Shown here piece after piece: positions 8,648 to 18,110 of a DNA stretch of 64,000 nt (its first letter is position 1; each line of letters starts with the position of its first letter). This stretch comes from an uncultured bacterium (GTDB taxonomy: Bacteria; Cyanobacteriota; Vampirovibrionia; Gastranaerophilales; Gastranaerophilaceae): NCBI GenBank assembly GCA_903868125.1, contig CAIPUE010000049.1, forward strand, positions 1 to 64,000, in the 5' to 3' direction. The position numbers and the translations under genes are program-made. Below the pieces are notes generated by a model, which saw only the letters and a list, made by a program, of their open reading frames with translations, was not told the origin of the DNA and ran no database searches.

Positions 8648-11600
8648 TTTCCTTCGTGCAAAATTTCTTCAATTATTTTTTGAAAACTTTCTTGTTTAAA
8701 TTCACTTTTAACAATATATTTTTGAGCACCTAAAACTCTTGCACGTTTTTTGTTTTCTTCGCTGACTAGCGAGCTTACCATAATAACAGGGATATCCGCA
8801 TACATTTCATCAGTTTTTAATTTTTCAAGGAATTCAAATCCATCCATTTCGGGCATTTCTACATCACTTATGATTAGGTCAAATTTTATGTTTTTCATTT
8901 TATCAAAGGCGTCTGGGGGATTTTCAGCAGTTTCCACATTATAGCCTGCTTTGGTTAAAATATTTTTTTCCATAGTTCTTGTTGTTATTGAATCATCCAC
9001 CAATAATATTTTATAATCTTTGTTGCTTGATACTTTCGTTATACTTGATGAATTGGAGGGTAATTTTGTAAGTTTTGTTATATTTATGATATCCGTAATA
9101 TTAAGAATTAAGCAGATTTCGCCGGACACCAATGCGGTAATTCCTGAAATATTTTTCAATTTATAAAAAGGAGCGGAAAGTTTTTTGTGTAAAATTTCTT
9201 GATCGCCTATCAATTTATCCACGGAAAGAGCCATTATTTTGTCGTCTGATTCTATAATTAGTATTGTTTCTCTATCTTTATTGTAATTAGACTTGGGTAA
9301 ATTTAAAATATCCGTCAAATTGTATAATGGGATTGTTTTTTCTCCAAAAATAATAGATTTAGTGCCGGTACTTGAAATTATTTCTTCTTTTTTCTTTCTT
9401 AAAACAGTTTTTATCACTTCCATCGGAACCGCGAATGTTTGGTCAGAAGATTTAACCAGAAACGCTTTGAGAGTAGACATTGTTGTGGGGAGCTCTATTT
9501 GCACACAGCAGCCCTTATTAATTTCGGAAAATACTTTGACTCTACCGTTAAGTTGAGAAATTTTTGTTTGTACAATATCCAAGCCGATTCCCCGTCCCGA
9601 TAGATTTGTTATCTCAGCCACAGTAGTAAATCCCGGCGAAAAAATAATATTTATTATTTGTTCATCGGTCATTAAATTTATTTCTTCTTGAGTTAAAAAT
9701 CCTTCCTGTAGTGCTTTTTCTTTTATTTTTGCCAGATTAATTCCACGACCGTCATCTTTTATTTCAATTATTACTTTATGATTAGATTGTCTGGCAGAAA
9801 GAATTATCTTTCCTTCAGGTTTTTTACCTAATTCTATTCGTTCTTTGGGAGTTTCTATCCCATGGTCAATGGCATTTCTTATAATATGAATTAATGGGGT
9901 TTTTATTTCTTCTATAATTTTTTTGTCTGTACTTGTTTCACTTCCTACAATTTCAAGTTCAATTTTTTTATTTTTTTCTTGTGCAATATCTCGAACCATT
10001 CGCCCAAAAAGATGGAAAATCGTTGCTAAGGGCAAAACACGGATATTCTGAACCATATTTTCTACGCTGTCAACTATTACGTTCATTTTTGCATCATCTT
10101 CCTGAATCATCCTATGCAGGCTTGTAATATTTAAAACGGTTTCTTGAACTTTTTTATTATTATCAGTAAATAAGGTCAAAATTTGTTTTACGAAAAAGGA
10201 AATCGGACTGTCGCTTATTCCTGATTGAAAATACTTTTTATCATAATATTTTAAATAATTGAATGTTTTTGTCAAATTTCTTTGCCATTCTTCAAGTTCT
10301 TTATTTATTAAGCTCAACTCATGTAAATGTTTTTTGGTTTTTATTTTTGTAGTGGTTAATTCACTGACCTGATTTATCAATACATCAAGCTTTGAAGAAT
10401 CCACTCTTAAGGTTTTTATTGTTCCTGTGTTAAAGATTTCTGAAAAATCGGATATTTTTTCGCCTTTAGCTCCTGCCCCTTTTTTTGTGATAAAGCTTCC
10501 TTCTTCAATTTTTTCTTTATTAAATGTTAATACTTGCTGTACAATTTCCAATCGTTGCAAAATAAGCACTTTGTCGGCACTTTCACTTTTATTTTTGCTT
10601 ATATCATCACAATATTCAATACTTTGTTTTAAGACAGAGACTGTTTCTTGCTCAAATTGGGTTTCATTTTCACAGGCAAAATCAATGATTTCAATCATTT
10701 TTTGCAAAATACTCTTAATATTACTGTTCGAACAAATATTCTCATACTCCAACAGTAAACTTTTAATCGGAACTATAGAACTGCCGCTATTCAACAATTC
10801 CCAAATTTTATTGTTAATAATAGCCAAATCATCATTAATTGTAGCATCTTTATTTTGAGAAATATCTGAAGTTTGTTCTTCCTGAATTATTTCAACATTA
10901 TGCTCGGATTTGTTTCTGAACAGTGTTGAATTAGAAGATAATTTTTCAAACGCAACTGAATAATAATCTACAAGCTCTATATTATGCAACTCACATATAG
11001 CAATAAATTTATTAATTATACTATCTAAAACTTTATGGATTTCGGCTATTTCATCATTTGTTAAAATGTTAGAAGCTTGACTGGTAAAATCTAATTTAAG
11101 ACAGATATCTTCAAAACTTTTTTTTATGTCAAAAAGACCGATTTTTTCAAAAATAGTATGCAATTCTCTGACAACCAAAAGTAAGTTTGTAATTAAATTT
11201 TCGCTTTTTCCTGTTTCAATTTGCATCAATATTAAAAGACTTTCCGGAACAAGGGTATTAATTTCCCCAATATTTTTTACAAATAATTCTAAGTCAAAAT
11301 CCGATTGTTGATTATCAGAAAGAGTTTCTTCTATGTTTTCGTTTAGTTCTTCTAAAATAGCAATATGTTTAGGAATATTTTCATTGTATATTTCTTGACC
11401 TTTTTGTATAGACTTTTGGATTATTTCAGCTAAAAAATCAACTGTCTTATATAAAATATTAACGACATTGGAGGTTAATGAGATTTTATTTTCTTTAGCT
11501 AATCCAAGTATATCTTCCATTTTATGAGCAATAGTTTGAACGCTGTTAAATCCAACCATTCTTGATGCACCTTTGAGCGTATGCGCGTCTCTAAAAAGCA

Positions 11601-11733
11601 TAAGGATAGCGTCCTTGTTTTTTGAATTTTTTTCCAATTCTAAAAGGCTATTGTTTAATTTTGAAATAATTTCTTCTGATTCTGCCTGAAATATCTTAAA
11701 TATTTCAGCAGTTACTTCTTTTGAATAATCCAT
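8644..11733 (-). CDS. cheA: Hybrid chemosensory histidine kinase CheA-REC, 1029 aa
   Basis: The domain order is clear. An Hpt domain sits at the N-terminus with the phospho-acceptor His51 in AHTLKGAS. A second, degenerate Hpt-like helical stretch lies around 140-265. The dimerisation helices follow near 440. A histidine-kinase ATPase lies at about 600-750, with RNAIDHG, DDGRGI and GRGIGLDIV. A CheW-like coupling domain follows. A receiver at 908-1029 has VDDS and phospho-acceptor Asp957 in IISDVEMP. The attached receiver recalls FrzE- and PilL/ChpA-like kinases, where it serves as phosphate sink or output. It lies 19 bp downstream of the MCP gene on the same strand, so the two are probably co-transcribed. 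Confidence 0.95.
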   Translation of the reverse strand: MDYSKEVTAEIFKIFQAESEEIISKLNNSLLELEKNSKNKDAILMLFRDAHTLKGASRMVGFNSVQTIAHKMEDILGLAKENKISLTSNVVNILYKTVDFLAEIIQKSIQKGQEIYNENIPKHIAILEELNENIEETLSDNQQSDFDLELFVKNIGEINTLVPESLLILMQIETGKSENLITNLLLVVRELHTIFEKIGLFDIKKSFEDICLKLDFTSQASNILTNDEIAEIHKVLDSIINKFIAICELHNIELVDYYSVAFEKLSSNSTLFRNKSEHNVEIIQEEQTSDISQNKDATINDDLAIINNKIWELLNSGSSIVPIKSLLLEYENICSNSNIKSILQKMIEIIDFACENETQFEQETVSVLKQSIEYCDDISKNKSESADKVLILQRLEIVQQVLTFNKEKIEEGSFITKKGAGAKGEKISDFSEIFNTGTIKTLRVDSSKLDVLINQVSELTTTKIKTKKHLHELSLINKELEEWQRNLTKTFNYLKYYDKKYFQSGISDSPISFFVKQILTLFTDNNKKVQETVLNITSLHRMIQEDDAKMNVIVDSVENMVQNIRVLPLATIFHLFGRMVRDIAQEKNKKIELEIVGSETSTDKKIIEEIKTPLIHIIRNAIDHGIETPKERIELGKKPEGKIILSARQSNHKVIIEIKDDGRGINLAKIKEKALQEGFLTQEEINLMTDEQIINIIFSPGFTTVAEITNLSGRGIGLDIVQTKISQLNGRVKVFSEINKGCCVQIELPTTMSTLKAFLVKSSDQTFAVPMEVIKTVLRKKKEEIISSTGTKSIIFGEKTIPLYNLTDILNLPKSNYNKDRETILIIESDDKIMALSVDKLIGDQEILHKKLSAPFYKLKNISGITALVSGEICLILNITDIINITKLTKLPSNSSSITKVSSNKDYKILLVDDSITTRTMEKNILTKAGYNVETAENPPDAFDKMKNIKFDLIISDVEMPEMDGFEFLEKLKTDEMYADIPVIMVSSLVSEENKKRARVLGAQKYIVKSEFKQESFQKIIEEILHEGN

Positions 11734-11752
11734 TTACAATCCAATCAATTAA

Positions 11753-12790
11753 TTAATTAATATTTTCTTTAAAAGAGTCGGACAGTTCGTTTAAAGAATG
11801 AATATTCTTAATTTTCTCTTCTAAAAGCTTCAAAGATGCTTTTAGCCCTTCATCCAGTGTGTAGAAAATAGAACTTACACTGTTTGACGAATTTGTTTGA
11901 CTTTCCGAATCGATAAAAATTTCTTCCGCAGATAATTTCACTTCTCCAATAAGGTTAATTAACGATTCAATATTTATATTAATATTATCGGCGAATTTCA
12001 CTCCCAGTTCAATTTCCTTAGAACCTTCTTCTGTTGCCATGACTGTTGAATTTGTAGCTTGTTGAATATTTTTAATTAAAGATGTAATTTTTGTTGTAGC
12101 CTGTTTTGATTCATCAGCCAACTTCCTTATTTCACCTGCAACAACCGAAAACCCTTTTCCATTTTCTCCCGCACGGGCAGCTTCAACTGCGGCGTTGAGA
12201 GCAAGCATGTTTGTTTGTTCTGCAATATCCTCAATCAATCCGATAGTTTCGCCTATTTGTTGGGTATGCTCTGACAATTCAAGGATTAATTCTGCAATAA
12301 CTTGTATTCTTTGTCTTAACATAATCATTTTTTCAATATTTGCTTTCACCGATTCTTGCTCTTTTTGAGAATAGTCTAATGATAAATTAGCCTTAGTTGA
12401 AACATTTTGAGCATTTTGCTTTGTTTTTTTCGAAGCCTCCTTTAAGGCTTCGACATTTGTTATTGCACTTTCTACCAATCGCACGTAACTTTCAATGCCA
12501 TCTTTTTGCTTATTTGAAAGATCTGTTATCGTTTGAGTTGTTTTCGACGTATCAAAAATCTGTGTTCCCACACTTTTTACCATATATTTTTCAACCCATT
12601 GTCTGGTTAATTCATACTGAATTGCATAAATAATTAATAAGGAGGAAATCAATATTGCGTCATATTTACCCAATTTAAGTAAAAAATCCACAAGCAAAAT
12701 TATTATAATTATGACGATTAAAAATAATCTATCTATAAACGATTTTATCCTCATTTTGTTTCCCAAGCTGATTTCAGAATCATGTTTCAT
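11753..12790 (-). CDS. Methyl-accepting chemotaxis-type receptor with minimal sensor region, 345 aa
   Basis: The protein has two adjacent N-terminal membrane helices (about 22-40, rich in Ile, and 45-61) with almost no loop between them, so there is no periplasmic sensing domain. The rest is a long signalling coiled coil whose hairpin tip reads [20 protein letters not shown] and is followed by [16 protein letters not shown], the part that binds CheA and CheW. A good AAAAGGAG site lies 6 nt before the ATG. It shares a divergent promoter region with the REC-GGDEF gene and is followed by cheA. No cheR or cheB is present, so methylation control is doubtful. Signals may come from the membrane or from partner proteins. 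Confidence 0.92.
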   Translation of the reverse strand: MKHDSEISLGNKMRIKSFIDRLFLIVIIIIILLVDFLLKLGKYDAILISSLLIIYAIQYELTRQWVEKYMVKSVGTQIFDTSKTTQTITDLSNKQKDGIESYVRLVESAITNVEALKEASKKTKQNAQNVSTKANLSLDYSQKEQESVKANIEKMIMLRQRIQVIAELILELSEHTQQIGETIGLIEDIAEQTNMLALNAAVEAARAGENGKGFSVVAGEIRKLADESKQATTKITSLIKNIQQATNSTVMATEEGSKEIELGVKFADNININIESLINLIGEVKLSAEEIFIDSESQTNSSNSVSSIFYTLDEGLKASLKLLEEKIKNIHSLNELSDSFKENIN

Positions 12791-12899
12791 AAGAGCTCCT
12801 TTTATTTTCTATTATAGATGTAAAAATCCTTTTAATAATCATAGATTTGTAGTATAATTATTGTATTACAAAAACGAAAACAAAAGAGGATTTAGATAG
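12791..12899. promoter_or_regulatory. Divergent promoter region between MCP and REC-GGDEF genes
   Basis: On the minus strand a TATAAT box lies at 12811-12816, ahead of the MCP. On the plus strand a TATAAT box lies at 12853-12858, ahead of the diguanylate cyclase gene. Neither has a convincing -35. The back-to-back arrangement would let one regulator control both halves of the chemosensory cluster. Confidence 0.5.
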
Positions 12900-14384
12900 A
12901 TGTCTCCAAAAATTTTATTAATAGATGATAGCGCCACTCAATTAGAAATATTAAAACTCAATTTTTCTAAATTGGGTTATGATGTTATAACGGCAAAAGA
13001 CGGAAGTGAAGGTTATCGGATGGTTTTTGAGGCAGCTCCTGATTTAATTTTATCCGATATTGTAATGCCAAATCTTAATGGATATCAACTTTGCCGACTC
13101 TTGAAAAATAATAAAATTACTCAAAAAATTCCGATAATTTTATTAACTGTTCTTGATAAAAAAATAGATAAATTTTGGGGAAGTAAGTCCGGTGCGGATA
13201 AATTCATATCCAAAACAACGAATTATGAAGAAATTGAAGAAATTGTCAAGAAAAATATAGAAAAAAATCCTGTTTCTGATGAATACAAAAAGCATTTATT
13301 AAATAATTCCGTCAGTAATGAAACAATCCAAAATCAAATTAATAGCGTACTTGATGAATTATTGATGAATTCAACCTTTTTAAATGAATTTAGAGATTTA
13401 GGCGAATTTTTATCACATGAAAAAGTTTTAATAGAAAAAACTTTTAAGTTAATCGGTTCTTTCGTTGAATACAATGTTGCAGGACTATTTCTTAATACTC
13501 CTGATAAAAATGAAAAGAATATTTTACATATAGATATAGGCAAAAATTCTGTTTCAAGTTTTGTTATGGAAAAGATTAAAAGAGATTTCTTCGCAAAAAT
13601 GCCCGGAGTATCAACTTTTACCATTAGAGATTTTGGTCATGATGTAGTTAGAGAGCCGGTTAACAAGGATGAAACCGTTTTAAATTTCGAAGAATTTAAA
13701 ACGGCTCATATCTTACCGCTTATCTCAAATGGGGATTTAGTGGGCGGAGTTTGTTTTTATAATACGGAAAAGTGTAATTATACTGAGTTTAAATTTTACA
13801 AAACGATGATTAGCGAACTTTTATTGCTTTTAAAAATGAGATTTTTATACTCCCAGACCGAATATTTATCTGTAACTGATGGACTTATGGGGCTTTATAA
13901 CAGAAGACATTTTGAATATAATATTGAGCGAGAATTCTTAAGAACAAAACGTTATCCTTCTGATTTAAGTTTGGCTATGATTGATATAGACCATTTTAAA
14001 AATGTAAATGATACTTATGGGCACCAGTTTGGGGATTATGTCCTTAAAGATATTTCCGATATTATATTAGAATCATTCAGGAAAACTGACATGGTATATA
14101 GATACGGGGGCGAAGAATTAGCAATAATTTTAACCGAAACTTCATTAGAGAGTGCCCTTATCCCATTAGAAAGACTTAAAGATAAAATTGCTAAACACCA
14201 ATTTGCCTATAATGGCAAAACAACAAATGTTACCATCAGCATTGGCTTAAGTTCTAATTTTATGGATATTCAAACTCAGGAAGAATTGGTAGAATCTGCT
14301 GATAAAGCTCTTTACAGAGCAAAACAAAGTGGTAGGAATAAAGTGGTAGCATACTCTTATGAAAAATTTAGCAACATTACCTAA
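12900..14384 (+). CDS. Response regulator diguanylate cyclase (REC-linker-GGDEF), 494 aa
   Basis: This is a PleD-like output protein that would make cyclic di-GMP from two GTP when phosphorylated. The receiver spans residues 1-120, with IDDS at 8-11 and phospho-acceptor Asp53 in ILSDIVMP. A GAF-like linker domain fills about 160-320. The GGDEF domain covers about 325-490, with active-site GGEEL at 403-407. The inhibitory I-site RKTD (394-397) lies exactly five residues upstream, so product inhibition should work. An AGAGGATT site precedes the ATG. The 3' end overlaps the tandem CheW gene by 26 bp, so the two are coupled. CheA is the likely phosphate donor (inferred from context). Confidence 0.95.
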   Translation: MSPKILLIDDSATQLEILKLNFSKLGYDVITAKDGSEGYRMVFEAAPDLILSDIVMPNLNGYQLCRLLKNNKITQKIPIILLTVLDKKIDKFWGSKSGADKFISKTTNYEEIEEIVKKNIEKNPVSDEYKKHLLNNSVSNETIQNQINSVLDELLMNSTFLNEFRDLGEFLSHEKVLIEKTFKLIGSFVEYNVAGLFLNTPDKNEKNILHIDIGKNSVSSFVMEKIKRDFFAKMPGVSTFTIRDFGHDVVREPVNKDETVLNFEEFKTAHILPLISNGDLVGGVCFYNTEKCNYTEFKFYKTMISELLLLLKMRFLYSQTEYLSVTDGLMGLYNRRHFEYNIEREFLRTKRYPSDLSLAMIDIDHFKNVNDTYGHQFGDYVLKDISDIILESFRKTDMVYRYGGEELAIILTETSLESALIPLERLKDKIAKHQFAYNGKTTNVTISIGLSSNFMDIQTQEELVESADKALYRAKQSGRNKVVAYSYEKFSNIT

Positions 14385-15396
14385 TAATCATGTTTTAGAC
14401 AAGGATGAAAATTTATACTTGTATTTTCAGCTGGGAGATAACAAGTATGCGCTAAATATATGGCAAATGGTAGAAATAATAAAACTCCCTTTGCTTGATT
14501 ATCCGCAAAAACTCGCGAATAATTTTGTCGGGCTTTTAAATTACAATAATTTTACGATAAATATTTTGGATTTAAGATTTTATCTTAATATAAAAGTATC
14601 TCCTTATTCCGTCTCCAACCAATTACTTATAGTAAAGACTGATGAAACCATATTTGGGTTAATAATTGATAAAGTTGAGGATATAATTTATTTAGAGCAA
14701 TCAAAAATAGAATACTTGCCATGCGCAGGGGATACAAAAATTATTGAATTTATGTATAAAAAAGAGAATGAAACTATTTCCATAATTAATCTATGTGCCG
14801 TTGAAGAAGTTATTAAGCAAGGTGTTCCATTAAGTGATATTGATATCCCGTCACTTTTCCCCAAGGATGATGATTCTCGATATAAATTAATGCAAAGAAA
14901 TCATGCTCTATTTGAAAAATCTAATGCAAGCTTGGGGACAAATATTTTCGCTCAGGATAGATTTATCTCCTTTTCACTCAACGAAAATATTTATTGTATA
15001 AATGTAGAATATGTAAAAGAAGTTTTGAAGAATTTTTTAATAACTCCAATTCCTTGTAACTTGGATTATGTTGCTGGCGTTATAGCCTTAAGAGGTGATT
15101 TTATCACCGTAGTTGACATAAAAACCCTGTTGGGAATAAATGAAAAGGCTTCAAGTATTGATTCAATGGGGAGCAAAAACAGCCTGATTATTATTGAAGT
15201 GCCTGATTATCAAATTGGATTTTTGGTGGATGAACTTTTTAGTATAATTAATATTGCTGAAGATTTAATCAAAAAAAATTCTAACAATCAAAACAAATAT
15301 ACATTAAGCGAAGTTATTTTAGAGGATAAGTTTTATACAATTTTAGACATAAAAAACATTTTATCTGATGAGAAATTTTTTATCGAAGATAATTGA
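14359..15396 (+). CDS. Tandem CheW-domain coupling protein, 345 aa
   Basis: Two CheW-like SH3-type domains follow each other. The first is about 15-140 (YFQLGDNKYALNIWQMVEI, LLNYNNFTINILDLR). The second is about 195-340 (FISFSLNENIYCINVEYVKEV, GVIALRGDFITVVDIKTLLG). Such proteins bridge receptor tips and CheA. Two copies in one chain could link neighbouring array units. The start lies inside the diguanylate cyclase gene. The N-terminal domain is the less conserved of the two. It completes a receptor-kinase-coupler-output set with its neighbours. Confidence 0.9.
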   Translation: MKNLATLPNNHVLDKDENLYLYFQLGDNKYALNIWQMVEIIKLPLLDYPQKLANNFVGLLNYNNFTINILDLRFYLNIKVSPYSVSNQLLIVKTDETIFGLIIDKVEDIIYLEQSKIEYLPCAGDTKIIEFMYKKENETISIINLCAVEEVIKQGVPLSDIDIPSLFPKDDDSRYKLMQRNHALFEKSNASLGTNIFAQDRFISFSLNENIYCINVEYVKEVLKNFLITPIPCNLDYVAGVIALRGDFITVVDIKTLLGINEKASSIDSMGSKNSLIIIEVPDYQIGFLVDELFSIINIAEDLIKKNSNNQNKYTLSEVILEDKFYTILDIKNILSDEKFFIEDN

Positions 15397-15552
15397 TAAA
15401 AGGGGAAAGAGAAAAATAGTACTGTTGGACAGGTATGAACTTGAACAAAGTGAATTTACAATACGTAACATTATTTTCTATTTTAGGCAATTTTTGCTGA
15501 AAATATTTTTTTATATATAAATAGTGTGTTATTTAATGTGGAAGTGGTAAAG

Positions 15553-16437
15553 ATGGGATTAGAATCGGTTTCTAATAGACCGTCATCTGGTGTGCGGTTA
15601 GATTCTTTGTTTAATTCAATACAAGGAAGTGCTTATAGTCAGTCGAGTTATGCTAAGTTAGCTTACATTCCGGATTCTGTGGCTATAAATGCAGGATTCC
15701 AAAAGTATTTAAGCGAAAAATCAATTATAGAAATGATTAAGGTAAGTTCTGAAATCAAGCGGATTTTGAATGTTGCAAAAATTCCGCTTAAAATTAACAT
15801 GAAAATGTTAAATGATTTAGTTCAGAATCACCTTACCCATACAAAAAAGATAGCGGTGGGAATAGTGGGAAATCTTCCGCAAGGTTTCAAATCAGAAGTC
15901 AATCTTCAATCATTACAAAAAGCTGCCGTTTTGCATGATATCGGAAAAGTACTAATACCCGAAAGAATACTGAATAAAAAGGGTGCATTAAACGCTGAGG
16001 AATTGGCGATAGTGCAAAAACATCCAACGCTGAGTTATGAAATGCTCAAAAATACAGATTTGGACGAAACGACTTTAAATTTAGTTAAAAATCATCACCA
16101 AAATGCGCAAAAAACGGGATATCCCAGCGTAACCGGAAACTTTATCGCAGATATTAATTTACAAATCCTCTGTGCATCTGACGTATATTCAGCCCTGAGA
16201 GAAAAGCGCTCGTATAAGCCTGAGTTAAATAAAAATCAAGCATTGGCGATAATTCATCAGGATATGATGAGTGGTAAACTGCATCCTTGCGTATTCAAGG
16301 CACTTGTCGATTATGCAAACAAGAGCGAAAGTGAGAACATGGCTAAAACTCAAGACGCAACGGTAAATCCTTTACTTCAAACCTGTAAACGGCTTCTGTT
16401 CCTAAATCCTCAAAGGCAACCAATTCCTTCCCGATGA
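15553..16437 (+). CDS. HD-GYP domain protein, putative cyclic di-GMP phosphodiesterase, 294 aa
   Basis: The C-terminal half carries HDIGK followed by PERILNKKGALN, then KHPTLSYEML and HHQNAQKTGYP, which match the HD-GYP pattern including GYP itself. These enzymes degrade cyclic di-GMP. The N-terminal 100 residues are lineage-specific and polar. I prefer the ATG at 15553 behind GGAAGTGG over the upstream GTG at 15526. It follows the REC-GGDEF/CheW pair on the same strand, so synthesis and breakdown of the messenger would be encoded together. Its last 95 bp overlap the 3' end of the convergent fumarase gene, and its own tail (LLFLNPQRQPIPSR) may be a read-through extension. Confidence 0.85.
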   Translation: MGLESVSNRPSSGVRLDSLFNSIQGSAYSQSSYAKLAYIPDSVAINAGFQKYLSEKSIIEMIKVSSEIKRILNVAKIPLKINMKMLNDLVQNHLTHTKKIAVGIVGNLPQGFKSEVNLQSLQKAAVLHDIGKVLIPERILNKKGALNAEELAIVQKHPTLSYEMLKNTDLDETTLNLVKNHHQNAQKTGYPSVTGNFIADINLQILCASDVYSALREKRSYKPELNKNQALAIIHQDMMSGKLHPCVFKALVDYANKSESENMAKTQDATVNPLLQTCKRLLFLNPQRQPIPSR

Positions 16438-17758
16438 ATTTTTCTGACAAATAGCAGGAAATACCCCCGATAACCTTAAAGTAAAGTCTTCCAAGTTGTT
16501 TTGCGGTTTTTTCGACCTCCTTGGAACGTTCACCTTTTCCGATTGTAGCCAAAACGCCTTTCTCATAAAGGATTGGAGCGAATTTATCCATTCTTGATGA
16601 TGTAGTAGGTCCAATTGAGCCAACGACGCAATCTTCAGCGCACGGGCAAGGCCCTGCGTAGAATATTATTTTGTCTTTAAGGTCAAACGGTAATTTTTCA
16701 CCTTTTTCTATTAATTCAATCAGTCTTTTGTGAGCCATGTCTCTCGCCGTATAAATTTCACCTGATAAAAGTACTTTTTGACCTTTTTTAAGTGATTTTA
16801 ATTGCTCGATATCTGATGAATTGATTTGAGTATAATTTATAGGTTGAAAAGTCGAAAAGTCGAATAGTTGAATAGTTTTGTGCATCTCGCTTGCTTTTTC
16901 CTTTTTGCTTTTCCCTTTTTCCTCACCATCGGCACCAATAACACACTTTGCATGTCGTAAGCTGTGGCAGTTTATTGTAACTGCTACAGGCATGCACGCA
17001 ATATGGGTAAAATCGGTCAGAATTTTTACGTCCAATGCTGTTGAGGTGCCGCCGAGACCGGCGGCACCTATATTCAATCCATTAATCGCATTTTTAATTT
17101 TCTCGGCAAAAATTTTGTGTTGTTCATCAATATTTTCATCTAACAGTAAAGCTTTTTTGGACAAAATCCCTGCATATTCCATAGTCCCGCCTATTCCTAC
17201 CCCGACAAAATACGGAGGGCAGCCCTTAGCTCCTGCTTGTTGGACAACTGAAACAACGAAGTCAGTAATTTCAGCTTCTGTTGAAGTCGGCGAAAGCATG
17301 GAAATTGCGGAAACATTTTCAGAGCCTGCACCTTTTATCAAAAGTTCCAACTCAAGCTCGCTTCCCTCTGTTAATTCGGTATAAATAACGCAAGGTGTGT
17401 TCGTTTTTGTGTTTGTACGATTAAACAGGGCATTTTGGACAACTGATTTTCTGTAAAAATTTCCTTCATAAGCTTTGGAAACGGTCTTATTTATTGAACT
17501 TTCAAGGTTTTCGACCTGACATTGTTCGCCGATTTTTACAAAAACCAAAACTTGCCCTGTGTCTTGACACAGTGGCATTTTTTTCGCGTAAGCCATTTGA
17601 GCATTTTGTAGGATTAATTGAAGTGCCTGTTTTGCATCAAGATTTTGCTCCGAATTGTAGGCATTAAGAATTTTACCAAAAACATCCTCACTAAGCACGG
17701 TATTGGCTTCAACGCATAAATTATAAACAGCATTTTTAATAATTTGTGAACTAATCAT
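16343..17758 (-). CDS. Class I (iron-sulfur) fumarate hydratase, alpha and beta domains fused, 471 aa
   Basis: This enzyme hydrates fumarate to malate using an oxygen-sensitive [4Fe-4S] cluster. The alpha part (about 1-278) has LCQDTGQVLVF with the first cluster Cys, GAKGCPPYFVGVGIGG with the second, and AVTINCHSLRHA. The beta part (about 305-471) has LLSGEIYTARDMAHKRL and YAGPCPC, and ends TEAVYRFEVKD. Many anaerobes encode the two as separate genes of this combined length. Here a Lys-rich linker (about 279-305), lying over pyrimidine-rich repeat DNA, joins them. A TAAAAT box ends 6 nt before the ATG with no ribosome site, so the mRNA may be leaderless. Confidence 0.93.
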   Translation of the reverse strand: MISSQIIKNAVYNLCVEANTVLSEDVFGKILNAYNSEQNLDAKQALQLILQNAQMAYAKKMPLCQDTGQVLVFVKIGEQCQVENLESSINKTVSKAYEGNFYRKSVVQNALFNRTNTKTNTPCVIYTELTEGSELELELLIKGAGSENVSAISMLSPTSTEAEITDFVVSVVQQAGAKGCPPYFVGVGIGGTMEYAGILSKKALLLDENIDEQHKIFAEKIKNAINGLNIGAAGLGGTSTALDVKILTDFTHIACMPVAVTINCHSLRHAKCVIGADGEEKGKSKKEKASEMHKTIQLFDFSTFQPINYTQINSSDIEQLKSLKKGQKVLLSGEIYTARDMAHKRLIELIEKGEKLPFDLKDKIIFYAGPCPCAEDCVVGSIGPTTSSRMDKFAPILYEKGVLATIGKGERSKEVEKTAKQLGRLYFKVIGGISCYLSEKFIGKELVAFEDLGTEAVYRFEVKDLPLRLEF

Positions 17759-17764
17759 AGAATA

Positions 17765-17770
17765 ATTTTA
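17765..17770 (-). promoter_or_regulatory. -10 box of fumarase gene, 6 nt from ATG
   Basis: TAAAAT on the minus strand is separated from the ATG by six bases (TATTCT). Transcription would begin at or within a base or two of the start codon. No good -35 was found at the usual distance. Confidence 0.45.
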
Positions 17771-17782
17771 CATCAAAAAAAA

Positions 17783-17973
17783 CATGTAATAACTCAGGTC
17801 AATTTAATTTTTCATAAAAAGCTTTAATCGTTGACTTCTTCCACCCTTGAGGGGGAAGAAATTTTTCAACACGAGAGATTTTCTCGAGTGTTAGAAAAAT
17901 TGTTGGGGGGGGGCGTAAACGCTTGTTGTTGCAGTATTATAGCAAATTAAAATCTACCTGAGTTGTTACAAAA
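17783..17973. mobile_element. MITE-like element, about 190 bp, ends matching the IS end at 333-354
   Basis: The left end reads TGTAATAACTCAGGTCAATTT. The right end is the inverse, ATCTACCTGAGTTGTTACA, and is identical over 22 bp to 333-354. Inside is a hairpin at about 17866-17902 (TTTTTC, AACAC, GAGA and their near-complements) and a G-run, but no ORF. This fits a short non-autonomous element mobilised by the transposase whose gene begins at the left window edge. No clear target duplication was seen. Confidence 0.5.
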
Positions 17974-18110
17974 TCAGATTCACGTTCATAAATATTTACA
18001 ATCGGCTAAACATCAATAATAACAATTGATTGCCGTTAATAAGACTACTTAATTTGACATTCAGCTAGCAAATTATTTTTATTACATGTTTTTAAGCAAC
18101 TGAGGATGCG

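Larger units (their letters stand above)
17759..18110. other. Non-coding spacer with MITE-like element
   Basis: No gene was found here. It contains the inverted-repeat element at 17783-17973. From 17974 to 18110 there is AT-rich sequence with nothing recognisable, leading into the stem-loop block at 18111-18262. Confidence 0.6.

Noticed and set aside
10427-10858. 143-codon plus frame inside cheA
   Set aside because: Shadow of the conserved cheA frame. No start signals.
15526-15552. Upstream GTG start for the HD-GYP gene
   Set aside because: No ribosome site before it, whereas GGAAGTGG fits the ATG at 15553.
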